A DNA stretch of 64,000 nt from Chaetoderma sp. LZ-2023a. Taxonomy: Eukaryota > Mollusca > Caudofoveata > Chaetodermatida > Chaetodermatidae. Under the pieces are notes generated by a model. The model was not told the DNA's origin. It did no database searches and saw only the letters and a list, made by a program, of their open reading frames with translations. Shown one piece after another: positions 44,833 to 58,091 of the stretch (position 1 is its first letter; each line of letters begins with the position of its first letter). Location of the stretch: the NCBI GenBank assembly GCA_034401795.1, contig CM067367.1:34820880-34884879 (forward strand), given 5' to 3'. The translations under genes were made by a program, and so were the position numbers.

Positions 44833-46535
44833 ATGCAAGTAAAGTGTATACACGATGTTATTGAAATTGCTAGCAGTAGGAAATTACTATCTAAACATGA
44901 TATGATTATTTCGTCCAGCCGTTTAATACGTGCGCACAAGATCGCCCATGAACCAACGATTATCCAGGACACTACATCTAGGAAGCATCGTGGATTTCTA
45001 TATTTTGTGGGCGATATAGCCTCATATTTATTTGGATTGGCTACTAGCGGAGATATTGAAAAACTACAAGAAATTGTAAAAGACTCAATGACCAAGACCA
45101 ACAAGATTATCCATAATACTAATGAACTGACAACACATATTAAACATCTGTATGCAGAGGTCAACGTAAATAGGACTTAACTTAATGACTTGACGGACGA
45201 ATAACAGAACACGACCATGCAGATCAAAAAGCTTGAAACCGATTTTCTGTCATGGAAACGGAAGGTATTTACCCTGACAAGAATTGGCCAAGTGATTAAC
45301 TCAATAGAGGGCACCATCCATGAGTACCGACTAAATCTCAATGCCGAACTGCTTCGCTAGAGCTAGGACGTTTGGCAGAAGAACTCTTCAGTCCTGCTGA
45401 TTTGATTAGTATGTCTCGACAGATTGACGCCAGCATGAAGTTAATCACTCCATTCCAGGGGCATTATTGTAACGTTATTGTTTGGCCTTTGTGGAAGGAT
45501 TCGATGTCACCACAGTTCATAGGTGTTTTACCATTAATTGATGACAGAAATTATATTGAACAAGGAGTACACTCATGGCCCGTTCCTTTAAGTGTCTCCG
45601 GCCATTTTGTGCATGTTACGTTAAACGTTGTTAACATTGGACTCGATACTCATACTGGTTGGTATTTCGCCCTGGACAAGTGCCGTGGAGATCGCCCGCG
45701 TGTGTGTGAGGGTAATTTACAGATCGACTCTTCCCATCTTCCTTGCCTCATGAGCATATTGTCTAATACGACCAATCCTGAATGCAAGATTGAACTATCC
45801 CGCTCCAATGACACTAGCAGCAAGTTATTTAAGGGACAGTATACAGGGTTAGTATTACAAACATTTGGGGAAATGGTAAAAGTACATTGTTTGGGTAAGT
45901 GCACTTCAGAGCACAAACTTTTGAATGGGATATATGTACTAAATCCCCAGAAATGTGCTTACCGTAGAGCCGTCTGACATCACAGGCCCATTATGGCCTA
46001 TGAACATAAAAATGTTAAAATACTGCCAGTTTTGAATGTGATCAATATAGAGACCTCAGATGTATTAAACCAATCTCAGATCATAAGACATCTTGAAACT
46101 GTGAAATGGGACCGTTTGCGCAAGGTCAAAATGGTTAATTTGGCACCTTTATCTGATACAGATATCGACACGACCAGTATTGACGAATTAGGACATAGTA
46201 CTATTGTTGTTATTGCATTATCTACATGTATTATATTATTATTATTTGCTTTATATCTTTCATATCGATGCAGTGTTTGGCCGAAAGTCAAGCTATGCTG
46301 TATCAGTTGTTTAACTAAGTCGAAGGGAGCATCTGAAAATTCAGGGGAATTTGTATGGGATAGGCAATGCACTACTCGTACGCCACAGGAACTGATCCAC
46401 CCGGGTGGGTTAATTGACGAACTGACGCGAGCGGGCAGCCACATGGAATGTGGCATCCCAGTCTGGGTTTCGGTGAGTGCCGTGCTGCATATCCCTGGTG
46501 TTGCTTTTGACGAACCTTTATATCTGGTTACCTGA
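44833..46535 (+). pseudogene. F-type env-like membrane protein of an LTR retroelement (broken)
   Basis: Three plus-strand frames cover one degraded gene. 44833-45180 has a basic cleavage-like R-K-H-R (44980-44991) directly followed by a hydrophobic GFLYFVGDIASYLFG, which resembles the fusion-peptide region of F-like envelope proteins, then an amphipathic helix. 45372-45977 is Cys-containing ectodomain. 45993-46535 has a transmembrane segment at about 46197-46265 (VVIALSTCIILLLFALYL) and a short Cys-rich tail. Breaks are TAA at 45178-45180, another stop near 45206, a frameshift near 45360 and TGA at 45975-45977; the N-terminus is missing. Position before the right LTR fits env. Non-functional; family assignment is by motif only. 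Confidence 0.65.
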
Positions 46536-47276
46536 CAGGTACCACCGTAATGTATCCGTAAGATACACTTTCTACTGTATTGTGCTATATTCGCACCAAT
46601 TGTTAACCTTGTTGTTGTACGATACGCTATTAGCATCATTAGGTGGTCATACCATTTCATTTCCGTATTGTCATTATGTACAAACCTCTAAAGTTCCTTG
46701 CAATATTTTATTTTATGATTAGTCACAATTAGTTATATTTAGTATATCGCACTCACCTAGCATACACAGAAGTTGTCCGGTATGAGATCCGTTCTCAGGA
46801 CCGATGGTCTCCAGTGTGTACTCGACCTTGAGGCACACGGGCACATGGTACAGCAAGGCGATGTTGAAATCTAGGATGACGTAAGTCACTGAGAGCCTTC
46901 CCCCTGTGCTTGGCATACGGTACTAGTGTGAAGTAATCAACTCGGAGCCACATGGCATATGTCATTACACACAACTGCGTTGCAACTAGGTTTAGTCATG
47001 TCAATTTATTTTCACTGCTTATATGTAGTCAGGAACTGTTTTTATTATTGTATTTCCATTGTTATGACATGTTGATTTTGTGTCATGTTTTAGTATAATA
47101 GGTGACATTCATAATTATTTTGATTGTGTGAATTATTTTGTTTTGTATATAGATATATTTTGTAGGTGATGAGGTGATATGAATATTCGTTAGTAGAGGG
47201 ATGTGGAGATGAATGGCTGTAGATGGTGCACAGCTAGTTAAATGAACCGGTCATTTAACTTCGGTCAATGGGCATA
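46536..47276. other. Region between env-like gene and right LTR
   Basis: Non-coding on the plus strand. No clear polypurine tract precedes 47277. On the minus strand 46903-46757 looks like an internal exon bounded by AG and GTGAGT (listed separately). Confidence 0.4.
46757..46903 (-). other. Candidate 147-bp internal exon (phase 1-1)
   Basis: The minus strand has an AG acceptor (46905-46904), an open 147-bp stretch and a strong GTGAGT donor (46756-46751). Both boundaries fall after the first codon base, so the exon is symmetric. The peptide includes SVTYVILDFNIALLYHVPV and an N-G-S glycosylation sequon; I do not recognise the family. It could be a captured host exon or coincidence. Confidence 0.22.
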
Positions 47277-48064
47277 TGTAAATATGGAAATTGTGGACTA
47301 GCTACATGTGAACCCCACGGCTACCTTTTGGTACCATGGTAAATATTTGCAGATGACCTCTTGACACTGTGCGTGTCAAGTATGTTTTAGGTCACATCCT
47401 CAGTCTTGAATATTCATGACATCGTCATCATAATATGTTAGGACTATTGTGGTTGCTATAGACAGTTAGTTAGTATTAATACGTCACTAATAATAGGGCC
47501 AACTATTTAGGCCGCTATTGACAGTGAAGAATAGGACCATTTTTATAGATCGTTATGGCATAATAGAGTGGTGTAACATTTATGTAATGATTACCACCAC
47601 TGCTATTATTATAATTATCCATGTATTATGCTGAAGGTATAAGTAATATATTTTATGTGAACATATTGAGGGATTTTAAATGGATAATTATAATCACTGA
47701 TAATGGACAAATTGGATTAGCTATATTAGATTTTTGTTTGATTAGGATTCGTTGCTACAATCAATCTAATTTTGTCATTTTCACAATCAGGATTCAGGGT
47801 GAATAATTTAGACAAATATTCAACCGACGTAAAGTCATAGTCATAGTCATAATCTGTTATGAGGAATAAACCAAATCTTTAACCCTTTGAAGGTTAGAAA
47901 CTGGTTCTGCCACTTTGATACAAGTTATAGATACCACTCTGGTAAGACGCTGATGGAGTAAGTTTACCATAGGTCTTAACGTGACTTCTTGGTATTTAAT
48001 ACAGCAATGTCTTACAGGATGGTTAATTAAGAAAGGATATTACATGATTCGAAGAAATTGGTCA
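47277..48064 (+). mobile_element. LTR, right copy (788 bp)
   Basis: Direct repeat of 39152-39952 with the same TG...CA ends, AATAAA at 47865-47870 and the same internal frame (47621-47806 mirrors 39509-39694), which is non-coding LTR sequence rather than a gene. Confidence 0.8.
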
Positions 48065-49125
48065 GATAGCATGAATAGAGTGTACAGATCCAGTTATGTG
48101 AATCAGCACCGATAGAAATCCCATGATGTATGCGTAATTCTGGTAATTACCCAGAATGTACATATCAGGTCAAAGATCACTTAGGCATACGTCATGATGA
48201 CGCGTAACCATTAGTTAGTGAATCCAAATATAATTCTCCTATGGTAAAGTAATCCTTATGAGTTAGTACCTGAATGGTTAACGCTCTTGTCACAACAGAA
48301 TAAACATGTGGGAATCTTAAAGTATGCAAGGAATTGATGCTTGATGTGTCTTGTCAAAACAAAATTCTATACATATTCTGTCAATAGGCATCACTTGCAT
48401 ACTGGTTCTGACCAGTTGAGTCCGACCATCTTTTGTGTGTGGAAAGAAGAGCGTTAACCAATCAAAGTAGTTAGATTTTGGAAATAACCATGGAAGCCTT
48501 CTGAAACGTCATCAGAACGACGTCATGCACAGATCCACTTTTATTGTATACAAGGACATGCATGACAGAAATTATTTAATCTTCCGATTGCGCTCTTCTT
48601 GAGAAGTTATACATCCCGTGATAGCAGTTTAACATCAGCAATTGAAATTCATTTATTTGGTAGTTAGAAATATTGTTAGACTAGAATCAGATTCGCTTAA
48701 TTGACTAGTCACTTTACAATTGAAAGTATTGTTAGATTTACAAGCCTGCAATATGGCTACTTATTGTGCAAATAATAAATTACAATTTATCATTATTACT
48801 TTTGAAAAGTGTTCATGTTAATTGTTAATTAAGAAGCATTAGAGAAAGGAAGACCACGTTTCCCGAACTCCTGAGACGACTCCAGAGAATCGTGAATGTT
48901 TAGTTCAAGTAGAAAGATATCCAAACTTTTTCAATATGATGCATATGTTTGGATTGAAGGACAAATTAATAACTAATAACTGACAGTGAACCCAAAGAAA
49001 ATAACAGCAATCATTTAAAATTATTAAAAAACACATCTAACCAAAATTATAGTCACATCTTAATTGTTTGAGTTTTTAATTACCCAAACATTTGTTGGGA
49101 AACCTGGTCAACAACAAAAGCAAAA
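48065..49125. other. No gene seen
   Basis: AT-rich DNA after the LTR. No recognisable features. Confidence 0.45.
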
Positions 49126-49129
49126 ATAG

Positions 49130-49350
49130 TGAATACATTTTTTTTAACGAATGTCTGAGAGATACCTTTTTATATCAACATATTGGCAGACCAACATGAT
49201 TTAGGGATGATCAAGACCCCAACATCATTGATTTACTTTTTATGAATGAGGAAGAAATGGCCTCTAACGTAAGATTCCATAGTCCCCTCGGGAAGAATGA
49301 CCATTCTGTTATTGCATTTGATTGCAGATGAAAGAATGATATATTTACAC
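49130..49350 (+). pseudogene. LINE endonuclease fragment
   Basis: The plus strand reads FFNECLRDTFLYQHIGRPT, a stop, FRDDQDPNIIDLLFMNEEEM and FHSPLGKNDHSVIAFDC, the C-terminal third of an AP endonuclease including its SDH-like block (NDHS). Both ends are lost. Confidence 0.8.
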
Positions 49351-49439
49351 AATATTATATTTGCAGGGTTGTATTATATTACAAATTACAGGATTATTGT
49401 ACAATGCACATGCATACAGATATACCATAAACAGTACAC

Positions 49440-51830
<2,391 letters not shown>

Positions 51831-51959
51831 CATGCCACGTTCTTCTACTTCTAATTATGGTGAATCACCTCTTCCAGAGTATTATTACACCAGGGTGCAT
51901 ATGTACGGTACCGGTCATTTTGTGCAGGCTAAAAATATTAACAGGATATGTACAATGAT

Positions 51960-53060
51960 ATAGTGGTGATTAATAGAAGTAGACACCCGTAAGTGCAGTC
52001 TTGAAGGAGTCTAGCGATGGCTGACCAACCACTTCAGCTGGCAGCGAATTCTACAGCATGGTGCTATCTGGGATGTAGCTGTGCTGATGCGCTAGTGTGT
52101 GACTGTGTGGTACTAGCGGCCTATGGTTGTGACCCCTAGTCTTGCTCTGCACATGTTTTAGATGTCGAGGGAGATGTCCACAGGGTCATTCATGATATGG
52201 TATGCCATTATTGATCTTGTTTTGTACCGTCTTTCCTGTAGGTTTTCCCATCCTAACTCATGGAACATTTTTGAGACATTACTGTGTCTTTGGTAGTCAT
52301 CATGAGAGAAGCGAGCTGTGCGGCGCTGGACCTGTTGCAGTTTTTTATGTTTTTCTGAGTGTGGGAAGACCAGACGCTGCATGCATATTCTAGGATGGGT
52401 CGAATCAGGGCTGTGAAGCATTGTGACTTTATGTTCTTTGGACAGTGTTTGATGTTGCGCTGGACAAATGCAAGTGTACCAATCGCCTTCTTGGCTGTGA
52501 TGTCAATGCAATAGTCCCATGATATGTCATCTGATATGTTTACTCCAAGGTACTTGGCATGGCTCACAATTTCCAGTGTCTGGTTATGGATATGGTATAC
52601 TGTTGGCACCTTGGGTCGCTTTTTGGTGATCTGGAGGGCTTGACACTTGGATGGGTGGCGCTCCATAAGCCATTTACTCTCTCACTCCTTTAGCCTGTCA
52701 AGATCTTGCTCAAGAGCCTTGTATCAGTGGCAGATTTCACCACAATGTAGACTATGTAGTCATCTGCAAAGATGTGTATAGTTGTTCCAACAGATATATG
52801 CATTCAGGCAGGTCGCTGATGAAAAGGAGGTATATAACATGGGTTCCAGAACTGATCCTTGTGGGACCCCCCAATGTCACATTTTCTGTCTTGGATTTTA
52901 CTCCGCCAATGATTACATCTTGTGTTCAATCAGATAAGAAGTACCTGATCCATTTGCTGGTGATTCCTCGGATGCCATAGAACTCGATATTTTTTATCAG
53001 ATGTTCATGAGGAACTTTATCAGTGCTTTAGAGAAATCAAAAAGAATGAGATCGGTTTGA
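51960..53060 (-). pseudogene. LINE ORF2 3' half, minus strand (a different, Jockey-like family)
   Basis: From right to left: DFSKAL (box A, frameshifted) near 53025; KNIEFYGIRGITSKWIRYFL near 52960; WGVPQGSVLEPMLY near 52865; IHIFADDYIVYIVV (FADD intact) near 52765; then the open frames 52666-52253 (LEIVSHAKYLGVNISDDISW, FTALIRPILEYACSVWS) and 52421-52158 (KLQQVQRRTARFSHDDYQRH, LQERRYKTRSIMAYHIMND). The C-terminal style differs from the RGDMIETYK families elsewhere in the window. Frameshifts at several points; 5' truncated. Confidence 0.83.
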
Positions 53061-53389
53061 AGTTTTTACATTCGTATCTTTGTTTGCCTTCTTGGCTAAC
53101 AGAAGGATATTTATTCAATAGGCAGAGTATCGAAAACCGGGAATACAGGAATGTGAAGCATATGTACAAGTTGATTGGGAGGACATAGAGCCAGACTCTA
53201 CAGTTAGATCCTAAAAATTATAAGAAGTCCTAAGAAGAGTGCATCCAAATTTTGTAGCCGTCCACAAACATTTTGATGTTAGTACTTATAATGTCTGGAA
53301 TATCATTGACCCAAACTAAGAATATAAGTGGACCCCACTATCAACATTTAACCAGACAGAATTTACAGAGTTCAACTCAACACCTAAGG

Positions 53390-53756
53390 GAATAAAGTTA
53401 TGAAGAAAGACTTAGGAGATTTAGGCTCCCAACACTGGCTTTTCGAAGAGTTCGTGGGGACATGATTGAAGTTTATAAGATGCTGTATGGTATCTATGAC
53501 ATGCAAACAGGGGGTATTTTCACCCTAAGAAATGATGTTGTGCAACAAGATGAGGCTAGAGGGCATAATAAGAAAATTTTCCAACCAAGAGCAAAGTTAT
53601 AATTGAGGAGAAATTGTTTTGCAGTTCGGTTTGTAAAAGTCTGGAACAAGCTGCCAGAACACGTTGTAGAAGCCCCATCAGTCAGCACATTTAAGGCTCT
53701 CCTCGACAGATATTGGAAAGACCAACCACTAATATATATTTTTAAAGGAACTTAAA
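53390..53756 (+). pseudogene. LINE ORF2 C-terminus fragment
   Basis: The plus strand reads YEERLRRFRLPTLAFRRVRG, DMIEVYKMLYGIYDMQTGGI, RGHNKKIFQPRAKL, a stop, NCFAVRFVKVWNKLPEHVVE and FKALLDRYWKDQPLI. It ends abruptly without a UTR where the next LINE begins at about 53757. 53061-53389 to its left shows nothing readable. Confidence 0.8.
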
Positions 53757-54776
53757 CTTGAAATTGTCTGCCCATTATTACATCTTTTCTCTAGTTCATT
53801 GAGAGAGGGTAAGCTACCTCAAATCTGGAAATTAGGTCATGTATCTCCACTTTTCAAAAAGGGAAACAACCATTTGGTTAATAATTATCGCCCTATAAGC
53901 CTTACCTCCATAATCTGTAAACTCATTGAGTCTATTATAAAAGACTATATTGTAAGCCATCTTGACCAAAATGCCCTAATTGTACCAAGTCAACACGGAT
54001 TTATTAATGGGCATTCTTGTGTCACACAGCTAACTGAAGTCTTAGATATATGGTCAAATGCAATCGATCACAGAAGCTCTATCGATGCTCTATATCTAGA
54101 CTTTGCTAAGGCATTTGACTCTGTACCACATAGACGACTTCTTCTTAAACTAAAAAAATATGGTATCCATGGTAACCTACTAAAATGGATTGAGGATTTT
54201 CTTACTAACAGAGCCCAATGAGTTGTCGTGAATGGATGCAAATCAGTTCAAACTCCTGTCATTAGCGGTGTGCCACAAGGTAGTGTACTAGGACCACTCC
54301 TTTTCATCTGTTACATAAACGACCTTCCTGATGTAATTAAGTGCTCTACAATTAACATGTTTGCTGACGATACAAAAATCTACATAGAAATTAAATCATC
54401 AATTGATGCCATAGAACTACAAGATGACTTAAATAGCGTAACGAAATGGTCTTCTATCTGGCAAATCAAATTCAATGCTGACAAATGCTGTGCTTTGCAT
54501 CTAGGTACAGCTAATATTAAACATTCATACTTCATGAAGTCTCTTGATGCAAATATTAAGCTGGTAGAAACAACTGTCGTAAAGGATTTAGGTCCGAATG
54601 TAGACAACCAACTAAAATTTAGCATCCATTGTCAAATCCAAGTATCAAAAGCTAATAAGATTTTAGGACTGATAAGAAGGTCTCTCACCCATTTAGACTC
54701 TTCAACTCTAATAAGGATGTACACTTCACTAGTTAGACCTATACTTGAACACGTGTTCAAGTATAGGTCTAACTAG
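53757..54776 (+). pseudogene. LINE ORF2 RT domain, nearly intact, one CGA-to-TGA-type stop
   Basis: One frame from about 53757 to 54776 is interrupted only by TGA at 54219-54221. RT motifs are all present: NNYRPISLTSIICKLIESII, LIVPSQHGFINGHSCVTQLT, LYLDFAKAFDSVPHRRLLLK (box A), GVPQGSVLGPLLFICYINDL (box B), INMFADDTKIYIEIKSS (box C, catalytic Asp pair intact) and WQIKFNADKCCALHLG. The stop falls where relatives would have an Arg-type residue (NRAQ-stop-VVVNG), consistent with CpG decay of CGA. The frame is lost at the palindrome centred at 54752. Sister copies lie at 14.5 and 29.9 kb. Confidence 0.9.
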
Positions 54777-54801
54777 TGAAGTGTACATCCTTATTAGAGT
54801 T
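54704..54801. repeat. Perfect 98-bp palindrome, no spacer
   Basis: 54704-54752 and 54753-54801 are exact 49-bp reverse complements meeting at GAACACGTGTTC. The left arm is normal LINE coding sequence (SLVRPILE); the right arm is its inverted copy. Confidence 0.98.
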
Positions 54802-54804
54802 ATT

Positions 54805-55169
54805 ATACAATTTCTTTGTAGATTTTTGCATGGACTCCCATGTTAAAAAAAGACAGTCTAACACTAGAAAATGTGCAGCGAAGAGCAACTAAAATGATAC
54901 CCCCAATAAGAAATTATACTTATTTAGACCAGTTAAAATATCTGAATCTACCTTCTCTCTATTACCGTCGATCACGTGGGGATATGATTCAAACTTAAAA
55001 ATACATTCATGGCCTTTATCATGTTCAGTGCCCATTCTTGGAGATAGATAAACAAAGCATCACACGGGGACATAATTTTAAACTCACTAAGAGCCGAAGT
55101 AACAAACTAATTAGGCAGAACTTTTTTGCAAACCGAATTACGAATAGCTGGAATAGCTTACCAAATGAA
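54805..55169 (+). pseudogene. Continuation of the 53.8-kb LINE, thumb and C-terminus
   Basis: After the palindrome and about 25 bp of filler the LINE resumes: WTPMLKKDSLTLENVQRRAT, YYRRSRGDMIQT, a stop, KYIHGLYHVQCPFLEIDKQS, FFANRITNSWNSLPNE. It is cut at 55169 by another insertion and its remaining end lies at 56146-56350. Confidence 0.85.
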
Positions 55170-56050
55170 TTAAGATAAGATAAGATAAGATTGATTTGCA
55201 GAACGCAGGCTAAAAAGCCTCTATGTTCCGTTTTGTGCTAGGCTGCTATAGAGTTAGGCTGCTATGATAGTTAAATCTTAGTTGTTGGTTTGCCCAGTAT
55301 GTGTCTAATCTATTCTTGAAGATGTTTAAATTTTTCGATGTTACAATGTGATCAGATAGTGAATTCCAGGCATCGATTATTCTATTGGTAAAGTAATGTT
55401 TTCTGAAATCATGTGAAAAGCGATGTTTCTTTAGTTTATATGTGTGTCCTCTTGCTATTGAATTGTTTAATGTGAAAAGATGTTTTGTTAGATGTGTGTC
55501 GTAATAACCATGTATGATTTTATATAATTCAATCATATCTCCCCAGTGTCGTCTGTATTTTAGAGTTGGAAGATTTAGTCTCTTTAGCCTGTCAGGGTAG
55601 CTCAGTCCCTTCAATGATGGAATCTGTCTGGTTGCCCTCCTTTGAACATTTTCGATAGTATTGATATTTTTTTCTTTGTATGGGCACCAGACACTGTTAG
55701 CATATGCAAGGTGAGGGCGTACTAATGCTTTGTACAGCAAGGTGAAATTGTCATTATTTAGGTATGTGTAGGTTCTGCGAATTATTCTCATTATTCTGTT
55801 GGCTTTATTTACCTGTTCCTGTATATGTTTTCGAAAGTTAAGTTGTCTGTCTATAAATATGCCTAGATCTTTTTCAAACTCAACAGATTCAAGTGGTATT
55901 GGGAGACCATCCTCTCCGTGTAAGTGATAGGATCTGTTTTCAACATTTTGTTTGCTTTTTATTTCCAGAACTCTACATTTGTTTGGATGGAATTTTAGTA
56001 GCCATGTAGAAGCCCAGTCGGTCATGGAGTTAAGATCATCCTATCTACGG
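55170..56050 (-). mobile_element. 5'-truncated LINE inserted in the 54-kb LINE, minus strand
   Basis: The open frame 56025-55246 reads WASTWLLKFHPNKCRVLEIK, LGIFIDRQLNFRKHIQEQVN, TIENVQRRATRQIPSLKGLS, GDMIELYKIIHGYYDTHLTK, DFRKHYFTNRIIDAWNSLSD. This is the post-RT C-terminus, 260 codons without a stop. Its 3' tail on the minus strand is (TCTTA)n (plus-strand 55170-55190, aagataagataagataag). It is truncated before the RT core. The well-kept frame suggests a more recent arrival than its host LINE. Confidence 0.85.
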
Positions 56051-56053
56051 ATA

Positions 56054-56144
56054 GGGCACTGAACACGATAAAGGCCATGAATGTATTTTTAAGTTTGAAT
56101 CATATCCCCACGTGATCGACGGTAATAGAGAGAAGGTAGAGTCA
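56054..56144 (-). repeat. 91-bp inverted copy of 54943-55033
   Basis: The reverse complement of 56054-56144 matches 54943-55033 with only a few differences (e.g. aatcta against actcta, atgttc against gtgttc). It sits exactly between the 5' edge of the inserted LINE and the resumed host LINE. Confidence 0.92.
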
Positions 56145-56355
56145 GACTAAGTAGTTAGTGCCGTAAGTCTAAATATCTTAAAACATAAACTAGATTAATT
56201 TTGGTCAGATTTTTTGTATACCCAAGATCCAGTATACAATCATTATCTTTCATTTACCCCGAAACAAATTAACTAAGCAATACGCATAATGTAGTTGCCA
56301 TCTATCTACAGGCATTTTGCCTATAAGGGTAGTATATGATAAGTATAAGTATATA
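56145..56355 (+). pseudogene. 3' end of the interrupted 54-kb LINE
   Basis: Starts 'gtagttagtgccgtaag' as in the 14.67-kb sister directly after its NSWNSLPNE codons, then LKHKLDXFW-like text and the 3' UTR 'ggcattttgcctataagg', ending 'gataagtataagtat'. Pairs with 53757-55169. Confidence 0.85.
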
Positions 56356-57150
56356 ATTACACCGCACCATTGGAATCCGAAGCGACAGAGTACCGTATTA
56401 TGATGATTAAGATCTGACCATAGAGGCTTAGGCATGCGTTCAGAAATAACCTAAGCAAACCTAAGTTAACTCGAAATTAAACTCGAACTTGAATCACCAC
56501 TCCTCCTCGGCACTGTCTCCGGCCCTATCCGCGGTCGTATTTGACTATTCTGCGCGATCCTCCGTTTCCGTTTTTCCGGATGCTCATTTGAATTAATGTG
56601 ATTGTTCAGTTAATGTTTCTACCACACTTCTAAAAAATTGATTTTTGTGCAGACATTGATACGTTATATTGTTATTTATCAGCATCTGTGCATAAATTGA
56701 GTTAGTAATTTGTATTGCCAATAACATAGTTAGACTTTTGTTAGAATGTTAAATGATAATAATTCTGTCTAATGGTAGCATACCTGTATTGGAACCGGTT
56801 TTCGTGTAATGCAATGCATTCAAGGGCAGTTTTTCAGTCAGAAGACCACACAGATATGTGAAACACTAATCACTAAGAATTAGGTTTGAATGATAACAAG
56901 TTGGACTATATCCGTATTCTTGCCCTTCACGAAAATTGGTAACTCACGTTTATTTCTTATTTTACCGCTTTCTTCGTATGGCGAAAAAAGCATCATAGAT
57001 GATAGAGTATTAGGCTAATTGCCTTTAAGGCATCCTTACTTATTAAAATGTATGGTCAGGGTACCTGTTTCTAACAGGGTTCTATTTCTAACAGTTGCTC
57101 TTTTGTGCGTTCTCCCGCACTCGTTGTTTTGGTGACATCTTCAAAACATG
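56356..57150. other. No gene seen
   Basis: Non-coding sequence between the LINE cluster and repeat R. Nothing recognised. Confidence 0.45.
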
Positions 57151-57639
57151 TTTATTTCAATAGATACATCATTTTCACACACAATTTAATGATTTGATCA
57201 AAATGTAGCAGAAATAAGTAGTTATTTTACCTATCTTTTTATTTGACGTGTGAAGCACATGTGTTTTCATTATTACTTTTTTGAGGGTCCATAAAAATGT
57301 TCATAACTGGTAAAGAAATAAAACTGGTCCAGTTTTAGCATTAGATGACATATGCCAGTTGCTGTCAATCACGGTATGTTGATTTCACCAACATAACAAT
57401 AGTTATTTTCTATGGATGTGCCGAAGGGGCATGGGGTGGTTATATTGTTTTCTTATCTAGATTGATTTTTTTCATGCACATGCCCACTCCAAACATGGGT
57501 ATAGTTTCAATATATGATAAAAACTAAAATAATGTGAACGTTTTATGATATGCATAACAATCCTTATTCTCATTTTAAACACCAGTTTTACTACTCTACA
57601 AAGTAAGGATACAGAATTTTGATTTGGAAAATGGTGTTG
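57151..57639. repeat. Dispersed repeat 'R', second copy, left part
   Basis: Matches 9695 to about 10182. Broken at 57640 by the hAT insertion and continued at 63733. Confidence 0.85.
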
Positions 57640-58091
57640 CTGTTGTCCAGGGTTGGCAAGTTTTGGACACTAGTGGTTTAAACCGCGGTTTAAACCATGG
57701 TTTAAACCGTCCGCCCAAAATAGGTTTTGGACACCTTAAATTGTCCAAAACTGTCCAAAACATAAAATATTGGTATAAAAAATGTTTTTCTGAAATGTAA
57801 TTTTCTTAAAACAATTATATAGCATTTAGACACATACAGGTACATGTACATATTGATGGATGGTTATCTACATGTATTTTTGGATACTTTTTTGCTATAT
57901 AATAATAATAATAATAATCTAAAAGGACACATGATTTCAATAAATTAGGAGTCTTATTTGCTTCTTTCTATAATCCATGGGTTAATTTTTTTCAACTTTT
58001 GTTTGTCTTAAATGTTTTAACTCTGTATATTTCGACCAGTTGTGTTAAACCCACAGAAACCCTATTTAATCAATAATGTAAACTTATTAGC

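Noticed and set aside
46076-46660. 194-codon minus-strand frame
   Set aside because: Antisense of the env-like coding region; no domain of its own.
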